From Acidimicrobiaceae bacterium (GTDB lineage: Bacteria > Actinomycetota > Acidimicrobiia > Acidimicrobiales > Ilumatobacteraceae): 64,000 nt of DNA. How positions within the stretch are numbered: the stretch's first letter is position 1; every line of letters starts with the position of its first letter. Under the pieces are notes generated by a model that was not told the DNA's origin, searched no databases, and was given only the letters and a program-made list of their open reading frames with translations. Positions 26,928 through 36,248 of this stretch are shown here, one piece after another. Made by a program: the position numbers and the translations under genes. Location: NCBI GenBank assembly GCA_016722025.1, contig JADKGZ010000015.1:56468-120467 (forward strand), read 5' to 3'.

Positions 26928-28672
26928 TTGAGACCTCCACGGTTGGCTTCCTGCCACTCGGGGAGGAGCATGTCGCTGTTGCCGAACCCGGCAGGGATCA
27001 TCGGGAACACCTTCTCCCGAGCATCGACCCGGAAGTCGATGACCACCGGGCGATCATCGATGCTGTTGGCCTTGTCGATGGCCGGCTGCACCTCCTCGGG
27101 GCTGTCCACCCGAATGCCCACGCAGCCCATGGCTTCTGCCCAGAGCACGAAGTTGGGCACTTCCGGCGAGAGGTAGACCTCGCTGTAGCGCTCCTCGTAG
27201 AACATCTCCTGCCACTGACGCACCATGCCCAGGTAGCTGTTGTTGAGGATCGCAACCTTGATCGGGATGCGCTCGACAGCGGCTGTCACCAGCTCCTGGG
27301 CGGTCATCTGGAAGCACCCGTCGCCGTCGATGGCCCACACGGTGCGGTCGGGGCGGCCGACCTTGGCGCCGATGGCGGCAGGGATGCTGAAGCCCATCGT
27401 GCCCAGGCCCCCGGAGTTGACCCAGGTGTATGGCTCGTTGAACGTCCAGTACTGGCTGCTCCACATCTGGTGCTGGCCGACGCCGCTCACCAAGATGGTG
27501 CCCTCCGGCGCGTTGTCGCGCAGTTGCTCGAGGCAGAACTGCGGCTTCAGCGCCTCGCCGGGCTCGCTGGCCTCGTAGCTGAGCGGGAACTGCTCGCGCC
27601 ACCCGCTGATGCGGCTGCGCCAGCTGCCCGTGTCGGCCTGCACCGTGCCATTGGCCTGCAGGTCCTTGATCGCCTTGATGATCTCCTCGATGACCTGCTT
27701 GCAGTCGCCGACGATCGGCACGTCGGGGCGGCGCACCTTGCCCTGCTCGGCCGGATCGATGTCGACGTGGATGACCTTCGCCTCGGGCGCGAACGCCGAC
27801 ACCTTGCCGGTGATGCGATCGTCGAAGCGGGCGCCCAGGTTGATGAGCAGGTCGCTCTTCTGCATCACCGTGATGGCCGTCGCGTTGCCGTGCATGCCGG
27901 GCATGCCCAGGCACAGCGGGTGGTCGTCGGGGAAGGCACCACGGGCCATGAGGGTGGTGACCACGTGGATGTTGGTGAGCTCCGCCAACTCGCGCAGCGC
28001 CTCGGCGGCACGAGCCTTCAGCACACCACCGCCGACGTAGAGGATGGGCCGCTCACTGGCCATGATCAGCTTGGCGGCCTCCTTGATCATGCGCGGGTGC
28101 CCCTTGGTGTTGGGGCGGTAGCCGGGCAGGCTGTCGATGACCTCTTCGTCGGTGGGCCAGTTCCAGTCCATCAAGTTGGTGAGGCAGTCCTTGGGGATGT
28201 CGATCAGCGTCGGGCCGGGGCGCCCGGTGGTGGCGATGTGGAACGCCTGGCGCACGGCCATCGGAATGTCCTGCGCGCTCATCACCAGTTCGTTGTGCTT
28301 GGTGCAGCTGCGCGTGATGCCCACGGTGTCGCACTCCTGGAACGCGTCGGTGCCGATGGCGTTGGTGGGCACCTGGCCGGTGATGCACACCATCGGGATG
28401 CTGTCCATGTACGCGTCCATCAGCGGAGTGACCATGTTGGTGGCCGCCGGCCCACTGGTGACCAGCGCCACGCCGGGCCGCCCGGTGACATGGGCGTAGC
28501 CCTCGGCCATGTGGCCGGCACCCTGCTCGTGTCGCACCAGGATGTGGCGGATCGGCGAGTCGAGCAACGGGTCGTACGCGGGCAGGATGCAGCCGCCGGG
28601 CAGACCGAAGATGGTCTCGACGCCTTCCATCTCCAGTGATCGGATGAGGGCTTGCGCCCCGGTGATCTTCAT
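26924..28672 (-). CDS. ilvB: Acetolactate synthase large (catalytic) subunit
   Basis: A 582-residue ThDP-dependent enzyme making acetolactate from pyruvate. It contains IFGLPGGCILPAYD (near residue 22), the catalytic Glu in LVRHEQGAGHMAEGYA, the FAD-domain LGARFDDRITGK, and the ThDP/Mg motif AIDGDGCFQMTAQEL...NNSYLGMVRQWQ (near residues 445-480). SD AAGGAG lies just before ATG 28672. Transcription is controlled by the upstream leader-peptide attenuator. First structural gene of ilvBNC. Confidence 0.95.
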   Translation of the reverse strand: MKITGAQALIRSLEMEGVETIFGLPGGCILPAYDPLLDSPIRHILVRHEQGAGHMAEGYAHVTGRPGVALVTSGPAATNMVTPLMDAYMDSIPMVCITGQVPTNAIGTDAFQECDTVGITRSCTKHNELVMSAQDIPMAVRQAFHIATTGRPGPTLIDIPKDCLTNLMDWNWPTDEEVIDSLPGYRPNTKGHPRMIKEAAKLIMASERPILYVGGGVLKARAAEALRELAELTNIHVVTTLMARGAFPDDHPLCLGMPGMHGNATAITVMQKSDLLINLGARFDDRITGKVSAFAPEAKVIHVDIDPAEQGKVRRPDVPIVGDCKQVIEEIIKAIKDLQANGTVQADTGSWRSRISGWREQFPLSYEASEPGEALKPQFCLEQLRDNAPEGTILVSGVGQHQMWSSQYWTFNEPYTWVNSGGLGTMGFSIPAAIGAKVGRPDRTVWAIDGDGCFQMTAQELVTAAVERIPIKVAILNNSYLGMVRQWQEMFYEERYSEVYLSPEVPNFVLWAEAMGCVGIRVDSPEEVQPAIDKANSIDDRPVVIDFRVDAREKVFPMIPAGFGNSDMLLPEWQEANRGGLK

Positions 28673-28705
28673 GACTCTCCTTGATACTCAACGACTGAAC
28701 CGGCC

Positions 28706-28740
28706 GGAAAAACGAAACAGCCTCCCGACTGGGAGGCTGT
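28706..28740 (-). terminator. Attenuator terminator ahead of ilvB
   Basis: Perfect 10-bp stem ACAGCCTCCC / GGGAGGCTGT with loop AGTC (28717-28740), followed on the minus strand by TTCGTTTTT. It is the best intrinsic terminator in the window and lies 34 bases before ilvB. Confidence 0.88.
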
Positions 28741-28741
28741 G

Positions 28742-28769
28742 GACGCACGCGACTATGTGAGCGTGCGTC
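28742..28769 (-). promoter_or_regulatory. Upstream hairpin of the ilv attenuator
   Basis: A 9-bp perfect stem (GACGCACGC with GCGTGCGTC, 10-base loop) whose outer arm begins at the leader-peptide stop codon. A ribosome stalled at the Val/Leu/Ile codons or at the stop would alter its folding and so the fate of the terminator hairpin. I do not see an obvious classical antiterminator pairing with the terminator arm. Confidence 0.6.
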
Positions 28770-28813
28770 TACACGATGAGTACTACGACATTGAGGGTGG
28801 TGTTGGCACGCAT
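28769..28813 (-). CDS. Branched-chain amino acid leader peptide (14 residues)
   Basis: An ATG at 28813 opens a 14-codon frame, MRANTTLNVVVLIV, ending in TAG at 28769. Six of the last seven residues are Val, Leu or Ile, the hallmark of ilv attenuator peptides. It is placed directly before the two hairpins and ilvB. When charged branched-chain tRNAs are scarce the ribosome stalls here and lets transcription proceed. No clear SD is seen. Confidence 0.85.
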   Translation of the reverse strand: MRANTTLNVVVLIV

Positions 28814-28915
28814 CGCCGTCAGTCTGTCACTCTCACCACCGGCTTCGCAACCTGAACCACCGATTTGCCGTACATCACCGCTCGCTCTCGGTCGGGCTCT
28901 CCCGCCAGTCGTTGC

Positions 28916-29278
28916 TCAGGCGCCGTCGTCGGGCCCCTTGGCGTAGTTGCTCGCTCCCCACCAGTCGATCAGCACCACCGGTTCGTTGCCGACCACCCAG
29001 GCGTCGTGACCATGCGGAAGCGCCGTGACGTCGCCCGGATGGGCGATGATCTCGGTGCCGTCGGCCATGCGGATGCCGATCGTGCCCGCCGCATGGAACT
29101 GGAAGTGCGGCGCTTCGCAGAGCTCGGTGCCGGCGAGCGGCTTGACGTGCTCCGACCAACGCCAGCCGGGCTGCAACGTCAGACGGCCCGGCTCCGCCAT
29201 GTCGACCAGGTCGACTGACCGAGCGTGCGCGCCGTTCGGTGCGTTGAACGAGACGCGTTCGGGTGTTGCAGCAGTCAT
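28916..29278 (-). CDS. Cupin-domain protein
   Basis: A 120-residue single-domain cupin. The beta-barrel motif regions are LQPGWRWSEHVKPLAGTELC (near residue 38) and HPGDVTALPHGHDAWVVGNE (near residue 80), with His residues placed to bind a metal. The start is ATG 29278 with SD GAGGAG 8-9 bases upstream. The function could be enzymatic or sensory; context gives no hint. It lies upstream of the ilv leader on the same strand, with a 103-base gap in which the ilv promoter should sit. Confidence 0.78.
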   Translation of the reverse strand: MTAATPERVSFNAPNGAHARSVDLVDMAEPGRLTLQPGWRWSEHVKPLAGTELCEAPHFQFHAAGTIGIRMADGTEIIAHPGDVTALPHGHDAWVVGNEPVVLIDWWGASNYAKGPDDGA

Positions 29279-29429
29279 GTCGGAGCTCCTCTTTCGTAGG
29301 TTGGCCCGAGCGTGCGCTGGCTGCCTTGCACGGAGCTTGCAGCCTCACATCGATGTCTGCGCGAGCCCCGGGGAGCCGGTCAACCGGCTCACTGAACCGG
29401 CAATACTAGGGGTGCCGCGCCCGGCCTGC

Positions 29430-32190
29430 GTTACGATCGGCGTCGCGTTGGCAGCGTGCACACTGCTGAAGGTGCTCTTCGGGCAGCGCGCCGTCCGACC
29501 GACGCGACGCTTGGGGCGACCAGCCTCCTGCCCGATGGAGCAGTTGCAGGTGGTCAGCCGGCTGGATGCCGCAGGAACGCGTCGACGGCGGCTATCGCAT
29601 CGTCTACGACTGGCTCGACGTCGACGAGCTCGAACAACTCACCCTCGACGCGGCGGCTCGCATGGCGGCGCAGAACATCGCGTCGGCGCGAGCGGCAGCT
29701 GCGGCGGCGCTGCGGTTGGTGCGCGGGTCACCACTCGCCGGGGACGACGGCGAGTGGGCCGACCGCGAGCGACTTCGCATCGCACGGCTCGTGGCACGCG
29801 CACGGGTGATCGCGGCCGAGGGGGCATTGGCCGCGGGCGATGCCAGCGAGGCGGCCGCGCTGGGGCAGTCCGCGCTCGACGACGAGCCGTACGACGAGGT
29901 CGCGCTGCGCATCGTGATGCGTGCTCACGTGGCTGCGCAACGACCGGCCGCAGCACTCACCGCCTATGCACTCACCCGCGAGATGCTCGTCGAGTCGCTC
30001 GGCGTGGATCCTTGCCCTGAGACCGAGGCGCTGCACACCGCGGTGCTGCTCGGCACAGTGGAGCCGCCGGAGGGATCTGCCGCCGATGAGAGCAGCCTCG
30101 TCGGTCGCGATGAAGAGCTCGCCGCTGAGCGCGCAGATGCGTCTGGTCGCGGGCGGGCCGGCGCGGCTGGTGCAACTCAGCGGCGAGCCCGGAATCGGCA
30201 AGTCGGCGCTGGTCGCAGCCTGGGCCCGGCAGGTCGCGGAGCTCGGCACCACGGTACTCGTCGGCCGCTGCCACCCGCTCGGGCGCAACCTCCCCCTGCA
30301 ACCCCTCTTCGACGCCCTCGCACCCACCTGCGCCAGTGCGGCGACGACAGCGCTGCGCATCCGCCACACGACCAACTGATCCCCGTAGCAGCAATGCCCG
30401 GCCAGGTCACCGGTCGCACCAACGCTACTGGCGAGCGCGGCGACACCCAGTTGTTCGCACTGGCGCCGCCATCGAGCGAACCGGCGACCGGCAGAGCAGC
30501 GCTCGTGCTCGACGACCACGCGACGGACCTGCGGCGCAGAGCCCGGTCACCCGGGCTGCTCGGTCCGACATCCCGCCGGTGCGCCACCTCAGGCGACCGC
30601 CACCTCACGGGGCCACGACGCACTGCAGCGGCAGGCTGGTCGAGCCACCGGCAGGCCAGGTGTTCGACCGCAGCGGCGGCACCGCTGTACCGATCAGCCA
30701 CCACCTGGGGCGATGCCGCCATCGCTGCTCGAAGGCGTTCGACGACGTGTCGACGCTCTCGGCGAGGCCGCGGCAGTCGTGCGAACCGCGGCCGTGCTCG
30801 GCATGGCGGTGGATGTCGACCTGCTGGCACGCCGTGCGCTCGCCGGTCCTCGACCACCTGAAGCGGGCGGGGCACGGGTGCCGCGGGCGCGGCCGGCTGT
30901 TCGTGCACGACGGGCGCTCCAGGTGACGGCCGACGGCGGGCGTTCATCCCCGTGGCTGCCGCCTGCGAGCCGATAGGCGCCACCTCGCCTGGGCGGCGAG
31001 GTTGCGGCGGCGCCGCAGGGCGCCATGGTGGCCACGCAGCCTGCCCTGCCGATCATTGCTGACGGTCGCTGCCGTGACGACCCCGTCACTCGGCTGGAGC
31101 GAGCAAGGGTGCGCATGGCCAACTCGGATCACATCGGCGCCGACGAGGACATCAGCCGCGTGATCGGCCCGGGCGCAGGGGCCGAGGCATTCGAGCTCGC
31201 CGGATGGATCGCCTACTACCGCCGTGATCTCGAGGCGGCCCACCGTCTCGCGGATGAGGCCGTGCGCCTGGCGACGAGCTCCGACATCCGGCGGCGCCCC
31301 ACTGAGCGGACGTGTCGCCACTGCGCGACCTGCAGGCCCGTCAGCACCGCAGATGGCCGATGACAGCGCGGCCATTCACGCTGAGCAGCCTCTGGCTTGG
31401 TTCGCTAGAGGTGCACGAGGGCGCGACCCGGGCGGCCGACGTGCGGCTGCGTGGGCTCGGCGACGACCCGGAGCTGCCCCATCCGTTCGCTGCTCACCAC
31501 CTATGGGCATGGCGGCGCTCTGGACGGCGATGATGCGTCGACGCGCAGCGCTTGACAGATCGGTGGCGAGCCACGGATCGCTGGGCGCCCGGTTCGGCGC
31601 CATCGCGCTCAACCTTCACGGCTGGCTGCTGCGATCGACGGGTGATGATGCCGCCGCCGATGAGGCCAACCAGCGGGCGCTGGTGCTCGCCCGAGATCTC
31701 CAGTTCGACGAGCCCTGCTCTCATGCTCGCCTCGACCTGGCCGAGGGGCGGTTGCGCGGCGGCGACCCCACCGCTGCGGTTCGCCTTGCGGACCACGGTC
31801 GGACTCGACGATGGCGTGGCACGTCCGTCAGCGCCTCACATGGCTGCGCGGTCGCGTCGCGCTGCACCGCAACGACCACTGCGCCGCTCGCGACTTCGCC
31901 GACTCGCTGCTGTCAGATGCAACGCGGCGGGGTTCACAGCGCTACGCGACTCTTGCCACTCACCTGGCGCTGCTCCCACCGCACCCTGGTGCCACCGACC
32001 CTTCTTGCCGAACTCGACGAGATGGCTGGGTCGACCTGGTGATGACTGCACAGCGACACTTGACCATGGCGCCCGCTCGACATCTGCCGCTGTTGGCCAC
32101 TCGCGGCGCGAGGTCGATCGCGGCATGCGGATGCCGAGGCCCGGCAGCTGGTGGGCCGCGCCGCTACCAGGCAGGATGCGTGGTCGCACC
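29430..32190 (+). pseudogene. AfsR/BTAD-type regulator with ATPase and TPR regions, broken by many frameshifts
   Basis: Pieces of one large protein appear in order on the plus strand but hop between frames at least eight times. Near 29454-29500 there is a winged-helix part (ACTLLKVLFGQRA); at 29566-30090 a nearly intact bacterial transcriptional activation (BTAD) domain (ESLGVDPCPETEALHTAVLLG at its end, split here as ESLGVDPCP + ETEALHTAV). At 30168-30380 there is an AAA-type P-loop, SGEPGIGKSALVAAWARQV. Then come TPR-like helical stretches: AFELAGWIAYYRRDLEAAHR near 31185, GARFGAIALNLHGWLLR near 31585 and RLTWLRGRVALHRND near 31825. Such proteins are ATP-dependent transcription activators of about 900 residues. 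Either decayed or badly sequenced. Confidence 0.65.
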
Positions 32191-32868
32191 ACCAGCGAAG
32201 CTCGTCCTCGTCGCCGAACGCCTTCTCCCACCCGAACTGGACGACGGCGACGCCCACGACATCCACACTCCGGTGTCGACACCATGTAGCGACGACTGAT
32301 CGTGGCTTCCTTCGGCGGGCTTCGGCCAGGTACCACCAGCTCTGACGGCCCTCGCCGGGGTACGACCAGTCGAGCAGGATGGTGCGCCCGTCGGCCGCAG
32401 TGCCGAGGTTGCCCAACTTCCAGCCCGAGGAGGTCGAGGGCGGCGCGCCAACGTCGACGGCGCAGTCGTCGATCGCTCGCCGAGACCGCGGAGGCGGCGA
32501 AGCGCCCCATCCAGTCGCAGCGTTCGGTACCGGCGTGGAAACCGATCGCGCCGGCTCGATCATCCCCGGGCCGAAGAATGGCTGCCGCTACGGCGTCAGC
32601 CCATGTCGTCGGCCAGCCCCAGGCACTCGCACTGAGCAGCGCAGTCGAGCAACGGGGCGCCGATCATGTCGCCGGGGCACCAGCTCGCGCCGACGCGCCA
32701 GTCGCGGCTCCCCATCCTGGCCGAGACCACCAGCACCAACATGGACGGCAGCCGAGCCCACCCAGCCCCCACCAGGTGAGTCGCGCGAGCGACCACACGG
32801 CCCCATCCCAGCCACCCCAGCCACCACCCCGCCCCGCCCCCCCCCCCCCACCCCCTACGAAGCACGCC
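32180..32868 (-). pseudogene. Phosphotransferase (APH-like) remnant, frameshifted
   Basis: Minus-strand fragments in changing frames resemble the aminoglycoside-phosphotransferase fold family. GRTILLDWSYPGEG (about 32350-32390) matches the metal-binding Asp region, and VVQFGWEKAFGDEDELRWWC (about 32190-32260) is a typical C-terminal stretch. An N-terminal part is only guessed near 32600-32800. The piece converges on the broken regulator above. The substrate cannot be stated; many such proteins are not antibiotic kinases. Confidence 0.5.
32837..32849 (+). repeat. Run of 13 C
   Basis: Thirteen consecutive C inside a longer C-rich tract (about 32800-32856), at the edge of the heavily frameshifted patch. 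Likely a sequencing or assembly weak point. Confidence 0.8.
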
Positions 32869-33738
32869 TCACCGACCGAGGGCCGCGATGAACGGCGCGA
32901 CCGCCGGGTGCTGCGCGCCGCCCCGCCGGGTGACCGCGCTCACGGTGCGACTGAACAGCGGCTCGGCCATCGCGCGCGCCAACCGGTGCGCACCGTGTTC
33001 GGCCTGGGTGGTGGGCAGCACCGTCCAGCCCAGCCCCAACCGCACCATCTCCACCAGCACCTCCGGCTGGTGCGACTCCATCTCCACCACCAACGGTGCA
33101 CCGATCGCCCGCAGCCGGCGGTCGATCGCAGTGCGCGTGCGCGAGTCGGCGGGGAACAGCAACCACGGCCCCCACTGTGCGGGTGGGACGTCGGCGGCGA
33201 CACCTGGCGGGGCGTAGACCGCGAGGTCGTCGCGCAGCAGGGGAACGGCGTCGAACGAGCCCACGCCATCCGGGTCCACGCAGATCGCCACGTCGAGTTC
33301 GCTGCGCTCCAGTCGCTCGAGCAGCTGGCCGGTGGGGGCGACCGTGAAGCCGACGTCCAGCTTCGGGTGAGCCCGACGGAACCTGCGCACGGCGTCGCGG
33401 CAGTGGTGCACGGCGGCGATGTCGATCATGCCCACCCGCAGCCGGCCCACCTGCCCGGTGCCGACCGAGCGCAGCCACCTGGTCGTCTGGTCGAGGTCGG
33501 CCAGCACCCGCTCGGCGGTGGCGGCCACCGTCGCCGTGTGCTCGTGGGCCACCCGTCGGCGGCCGTCGGCGGCGAACAACGGCACCCCGAGTCGTCGCTC
33601 CAGTTCGGCGATGCCCTGCGAGAGCGCCGACGGGGTGACTCCCAAGGAGACCGCCGCTTCCGCCCAGGTGCGGTGCCGTGTGATCGCCACCAGGTAGCCC
33701 AGTTGGGCCGTCGAGAGGTTGGGCAGCACGTCGTCCAT
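32869..33738 (-). CDS. LysR-family transcriptional regulator
   Basis: A 289-residue regulator. The N-terminal winged HTH is at residues about 5-63 (LSTAQLGYLVAITRHRTWAEAAVSLGVTPSALSQGIAELE spans the helices; key pieces AEAAVSLGV and SALSQGIAELERRLG). A periplasmic-binding-like effector domain lies from about 90 to 289. I choose ATG 33738; the frame opens 11 codons earlier (33771) but those residues are not family-like. It is divergent from inositol-3-phosphate synthase across 60 bases, the usual LysR arrangement with its target. The effector is unknown. It is intact even though the next 3.4 kb is not. Confidence 0.87.
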   Translation of the reverse strand: MDDVLPNLSTAQLGYLVAITRHRTWAEAAVSLGVTPSALSQGIAELERRLGVPLFAADGRRRVAHEHTATVAATAERVLADLDQTTRWLRSVGTGQVGRLRVGMIDIAAVHHCRDAVRRFRRAHPKLDVGFTVAPTGQLLERLERSELDVAICVDPDGVGSFDAVPLLRDDLAVYAPPGVAADVPPAQWGPWLLFPADSRTRTAIDRRLRAIGAPLVVEMESHQPEVLVEMVRLGLGWTVLPTTQAEHGAHRLARAMAEPLFSRTVSAVTRRGGAQHPAVAPFIAALGR

Positions 33739-33786
33739 ATTGTGAAGTATTGCTGAACAGAACAGCTCCACCGCATCACCTTGCTT

Positions 33787-33792
33787 TATGGT
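33787..33792 (+). promoter_or_regulatory. -10 element of the inositol-3-phosphate synthase gene
   Basis: TATGGT, 6 bases before ATG 33799, no SD. The AT-richer stretch between the two divergent starts (about 33736-33760, holding TATTGTGAAGTATTGCTG) is the likely LysR-type operator zone. Confidence 0.5.
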
Positions 33793-33798
33793 CGAGAC

Positions 33799-35127
33799 AT
33801 GACCACACCTCCGTCACCCACAGTTGCCCCCGCCAACGGCCGCCTCGGCGTGCTCACGGTCGGCCTCGGCGCCGTGGCCTCCACTCTCATCGCCGGTGTC
33901 GAGCTGGTGAAGCGTGGCGTGTCGTTGCCCGTCGGCAGCCTCACCCAGATGGGCACCATCCGCCTCGGCAAGCGCACCGACAACCGCAACCCGCTGATCA
34001 AGGAGTTCGTCCCGCTCGCCTCGCTGGACGACATCGTGTGGGGCGCGTGGGACCCGTTCCCGGACGATGCCTACGTCGCCGCCACCCGCGCCGGGGTGCT
34101 GGAAGGTGGCAAGCACATCGAAGCCGTCAGCGAGGCACTGCGCGACGTGCGTCCGATGCCCGCAGCGTTCGATCGCGAGTACGTGAAGCGCATCGACGCC
34201 GACAACACGATGCACACCATCAACAAGCGCGACATGCTCAACGCCATCCGCGAAGACATCAACCGCTTCAAGGAGGAGAAGCAGGTCGACCGCGTCGTCA
34301 TGCTGTGGGCCGCGAGCACCGAGATCTACATCGAGGAAGGCCCGGCGCACCAGACCATCGAGTCGTTCGAGGCCGCGATCGATGCCAACGATCCCACCAT
34401 CGCTCCGTCGATGCTCTACGCCTATGCCGCCATCCTGGAAGGCGTGCCGTTCGCCAACGGTGCACCCAACCTCACGGTCGACATCCCGGTGCTGCGCGAG
34501 CTGGCCATCGAGAAGCGTGTGCCCATCAGCGGCAAGGACTTCAAGACCGGCCAGACCCTCATGAAGACCGTCATCGGCCCGATGCTGCGGTCGCGCATGC
34601 TGGGTCTCTCGGGTTGGTACAGCACCAACATCCTCGGCAACCGCGATGGCGAGGTGCTGGATGATCCCGACAACTTCAAGACCAAGGAAGAGAGCAAGCT
34701 GGGCGTGCTCGAGCACATCCTCGACCCCGTCACCTTCCCCGGCCTGTACGGCGACGTGGAGCACAAGGTGACCATCCACTACTACCCGCCGCGCGGCGAC
34801 AACAAGGAAGGCTGGGACGCCATCGACATCCGCGGGTGGCTCGGCTACCCGATGCAGTTGAAGATCGACTTCCTGTGCCGCGACAGCATCCTGGCCGCGC
34901 CGCTGGCGCTCGACCTGGTGCTGTTCAGCGACCTGGCGCAGCGCGCCGGCCTGGCCGGCATCCAGGAGTGGCTGAGCTTCTACTACAAGGCGCCGATGGT
35001 GGCACCCGGCCTGCACGCCGAGCACGACCTGTTCGTGCAGCAGAGCAAGCTGGAGAACACTCTGCGCTGGATGATGGACGAAGACCAGATCACGCACCTC
35101 GGCCGCGAGTACTACGACGGCGAATGA
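33799..35127 (+). CDS. ino1: Inositol-3-phosphate synthase, long form
   Basis: Converts glucose-6-phosphate to inositol-3-phosphate with NAD. The N-terminal Rossmann segment is LGVLTVGLGAVASTLIAG (residues about 16-33). Active-site regions include KDFKTGQTLMKTVIGPML (near 250) and WYSTNILGNRDGEVLDDP. At 442 residues it is longer than the mycobacterial Ino1 (about 367) and resembles the 430-450-residue bacterial group. In actinobacteria inositol feeds mycothiol and phosphatidylinositol, which agrees with the MDMPI-like genes here. The start ATG 33799 is leaderless-like. Confidence 0.9.
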   Translation: MTTPPSPTVAPANGRLGVLTVGLGAVASTLIAGVELVKRGVSLPVGSLTQMGTIRLGKRTDNRNPLIKEFVPLASLDDIVWGAWDPFPDDAYVAATRAGVLEGGKHIEAVSEALRDVRPMPAAFDREYVKRIDADNTMHTINKRDMLNAIREDINRFKEEKQVDRVVMLWAASTEIYIEEGPAHQTIESFEAAIDANDPTIAPSMLYAYAAILEGVPFANGAPNLTVDIPVLRELAIEKRVPISGKDFKTGQTLMKTVIGPMLRSRMLGLSGWYSTNILGNRDGEVLDDPDNFKTKEESKLGVLEHILDPVTFPGLYGDVEHKVTIHYYPPRGDNKEGWDAIDIRGWLGYPMQLKIDFLCRDSILAAPLALDLVLFSDLAQRAGLAGIQEWLSFYYKAPMVAPGLHAEHDLFVQQSKLENTLRWMMDEDQITHLGREYYDGE

Positions 35128-35133
35128 GTCGTC

Positions 35134-35162
35134 GCGCCGGTCGGCGGCCTGCCGGCCGGCGC
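35134..35162. terminator. Hairpin between convergent genes
   Basis: GCGCCGG (35134-35140) and CCGGCGC (35156-35162) enclose 15 bases, the last part also palindromic (GCCGGCCGGC). It fills the 36-base gap between ino1 and the folate gene and may act in both directions; no T-run on either side. Confidence 0.4.
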
Positions 35163-35163
35163 C

Positions 35164-35694
35164 TCAGGCGCTGATCACGCGCTGCACCGGCACGTCGTGG
35201 GCGTCGGTCGGCAACGCATCCACCAACTGCTCGGTGAAGCAGACCCCGGCGTTGGCAACCGTCAACCGGGGCAGGAACCGGTCGTAGAAGCCGCCGCCGT
35301 AGCCCAGGCGGTAGCCATCGGCGGTGAACGCAAGGCCTGGCACCAGGACGTAACCCACTTCGCTGAGCGCGAGGGCCGGCCCGGTGGGTTCGCTGACACC
35401 GAACCGGCTGACGGCCATCGGGCCACTGCCCGCGCACACGACGATCTCGCCGTCCTGCACGCGTGGCAGCAGCAGCCGCTTGCCGTCGGCGGCCAGGCGA
35501 GCGAAGAGCCCGTCGGTGTCGGGCTCACCCTTGCAGCCGACGAAGGCCATCACGCTCGTGGCCGCGGCGTATTCGTCGGTGGCCGCAACCGCTGCCCACA
35601 GCTGCACGCTGCGCATCAGCCGATCGTCGACGAGGTCGCGAACCATCCGCATCCGACGGCGAAGGGCAGCCTTGTCGTTGGCCGGTGCATCCAC
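35164..35694 (-). CDS. 5-formyltetrahydrofolate cyclo-ligase
   Basis: ATP-dependent enzyme that converts 5-formyl-THF to 5,10-methenyl-THF. It is 176 residues from GTG 35694, with an Arg/Met-rich N-terminal helix (KAALRRRMRMVRDL) and the signature LGYGGGFYDRFL near residue 135. A frame from 35712 (six codons earlier) exists, but GATTGT at 35701-35706 would be inside it; that hexamer placed 6 bases before GTG 35694 supports the later start. The preceding six codons include three Cys and look non-coding. Confidence 0.88.
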   Translation of the reverse strand: MDAPANDKAALRRRMRMVRDLVDDRLMRSVQLWAAVAATDEYAAATSVMAFVGCKGEPDTDGLFARLAADGKRLLLPRVQDGEIVVCAGSGPMAVSRFGVSEPTGPALALSEVGYVLVPGLAFTADGYRLGYGGGFYDRFLPRLTVANAGVCFTEQLVDALPTDAHDVPVQRVISA

Positions 35695-35700
35695 GTGGCA

Positions 35701-35741
35701 ACAATCGCACATGTGGCGGTTGGCCCGCGACCATCTACAGT
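35701..35741. promoter_or_regulatory. Divergent -10 elements for the folate and flavin reductase genes
   Basis: GATTGT on the minus strand (35701-35706), 6 bases before GTG 35694, and TACAGT on the plus strand (35736-35741), 6 bases before ATG 35748. No SD for either gene. Confidence 0.5.
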
Positions 35742-35747
35742 CGTTGC

Positions 35748-36248
35748 ATGTCGATCGAACCCTCGCTGTTCCGCAAGGTGCTGGGCCACTTCCCCACCTG
35801 CGTCACCGTCGTCACCGCCACCACTGCCACGGGTGAGCCCGTGGGGTTCACCATCGGTACGTTCACGTCGGTGTCGCTCGACCCGCCGATGGTGGGCTTC
35901 CTGCCGCAGGTGAACTCCGAGCGATGGGCGGCTATCAGCGCCACCGGCGCCTTCGCGGTCAACGAGCTCAGCGCCGACCAGGCCGATCTGTGCTGGCAGT
36001 TCTCCAAGAGCAGCATCGCGCACCCGTTCGAAGGCGTCTCCTGGCGCCCGTCACCGGTCACCGGTTCACCGATCATCGACGGCTCGATCGCGTGGATCGA
36101 TTGCTCGATCGAAGGCGTCATCGATGCCGGCGACCACCACTTCGTGCTCGGCCGGGTGCTGGAACTGCAGCACAGCGAGCCGGAGAACGACCCCAACCCG
36201 CTGCTGTTCTACCGCGGCCAACTGGGCCGGTTCCTCGCCAATGACTGA
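35748..36248 (+). CDS. Flavin reductase-like (FMN-binding split barrel) protein
   Basis: A 166-residue flavin reductase-domain protein, probably reducing FMN or FAD with NAD(P)H for a partner monooxygenase. Recognisable parts are FRKVLGHFPTCVTVVTA (residues about 8-24), GFTIGTFTSVSLDPPMVGF, and the C-terminal DHHFVLGRVLEL with YRGQLGRF. No partner oxygenase is adjacent, so its role is open. Leaderless-type start. The next gene begins 8 bases before its stop. Confidence 0.87.
   Translation: MSIEPSLFRKVLGHFPTCVTVVTATTATGEPVGFTIGTFTSVSLDPPMVGFLPQVNSERWAAISATGAFAVNELSADQADLCWQFSKSSIAHPFEGVSWRPSPVTGSPIIDGSIAWIDCSIEGVIDAGDHHFVLGRVLELQHSEPENDPNPLLFYRGQLGRFLAND

Noticed and set aside
29360..29395. 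Strong GAGCCGGT/ACCGGCTC hairpin as a tRNA or terminator
   Set aside because: No tRNA arms around it; it lies upstream of the cupin gene and not after any intact gene on either strand, so no role can be assigned.
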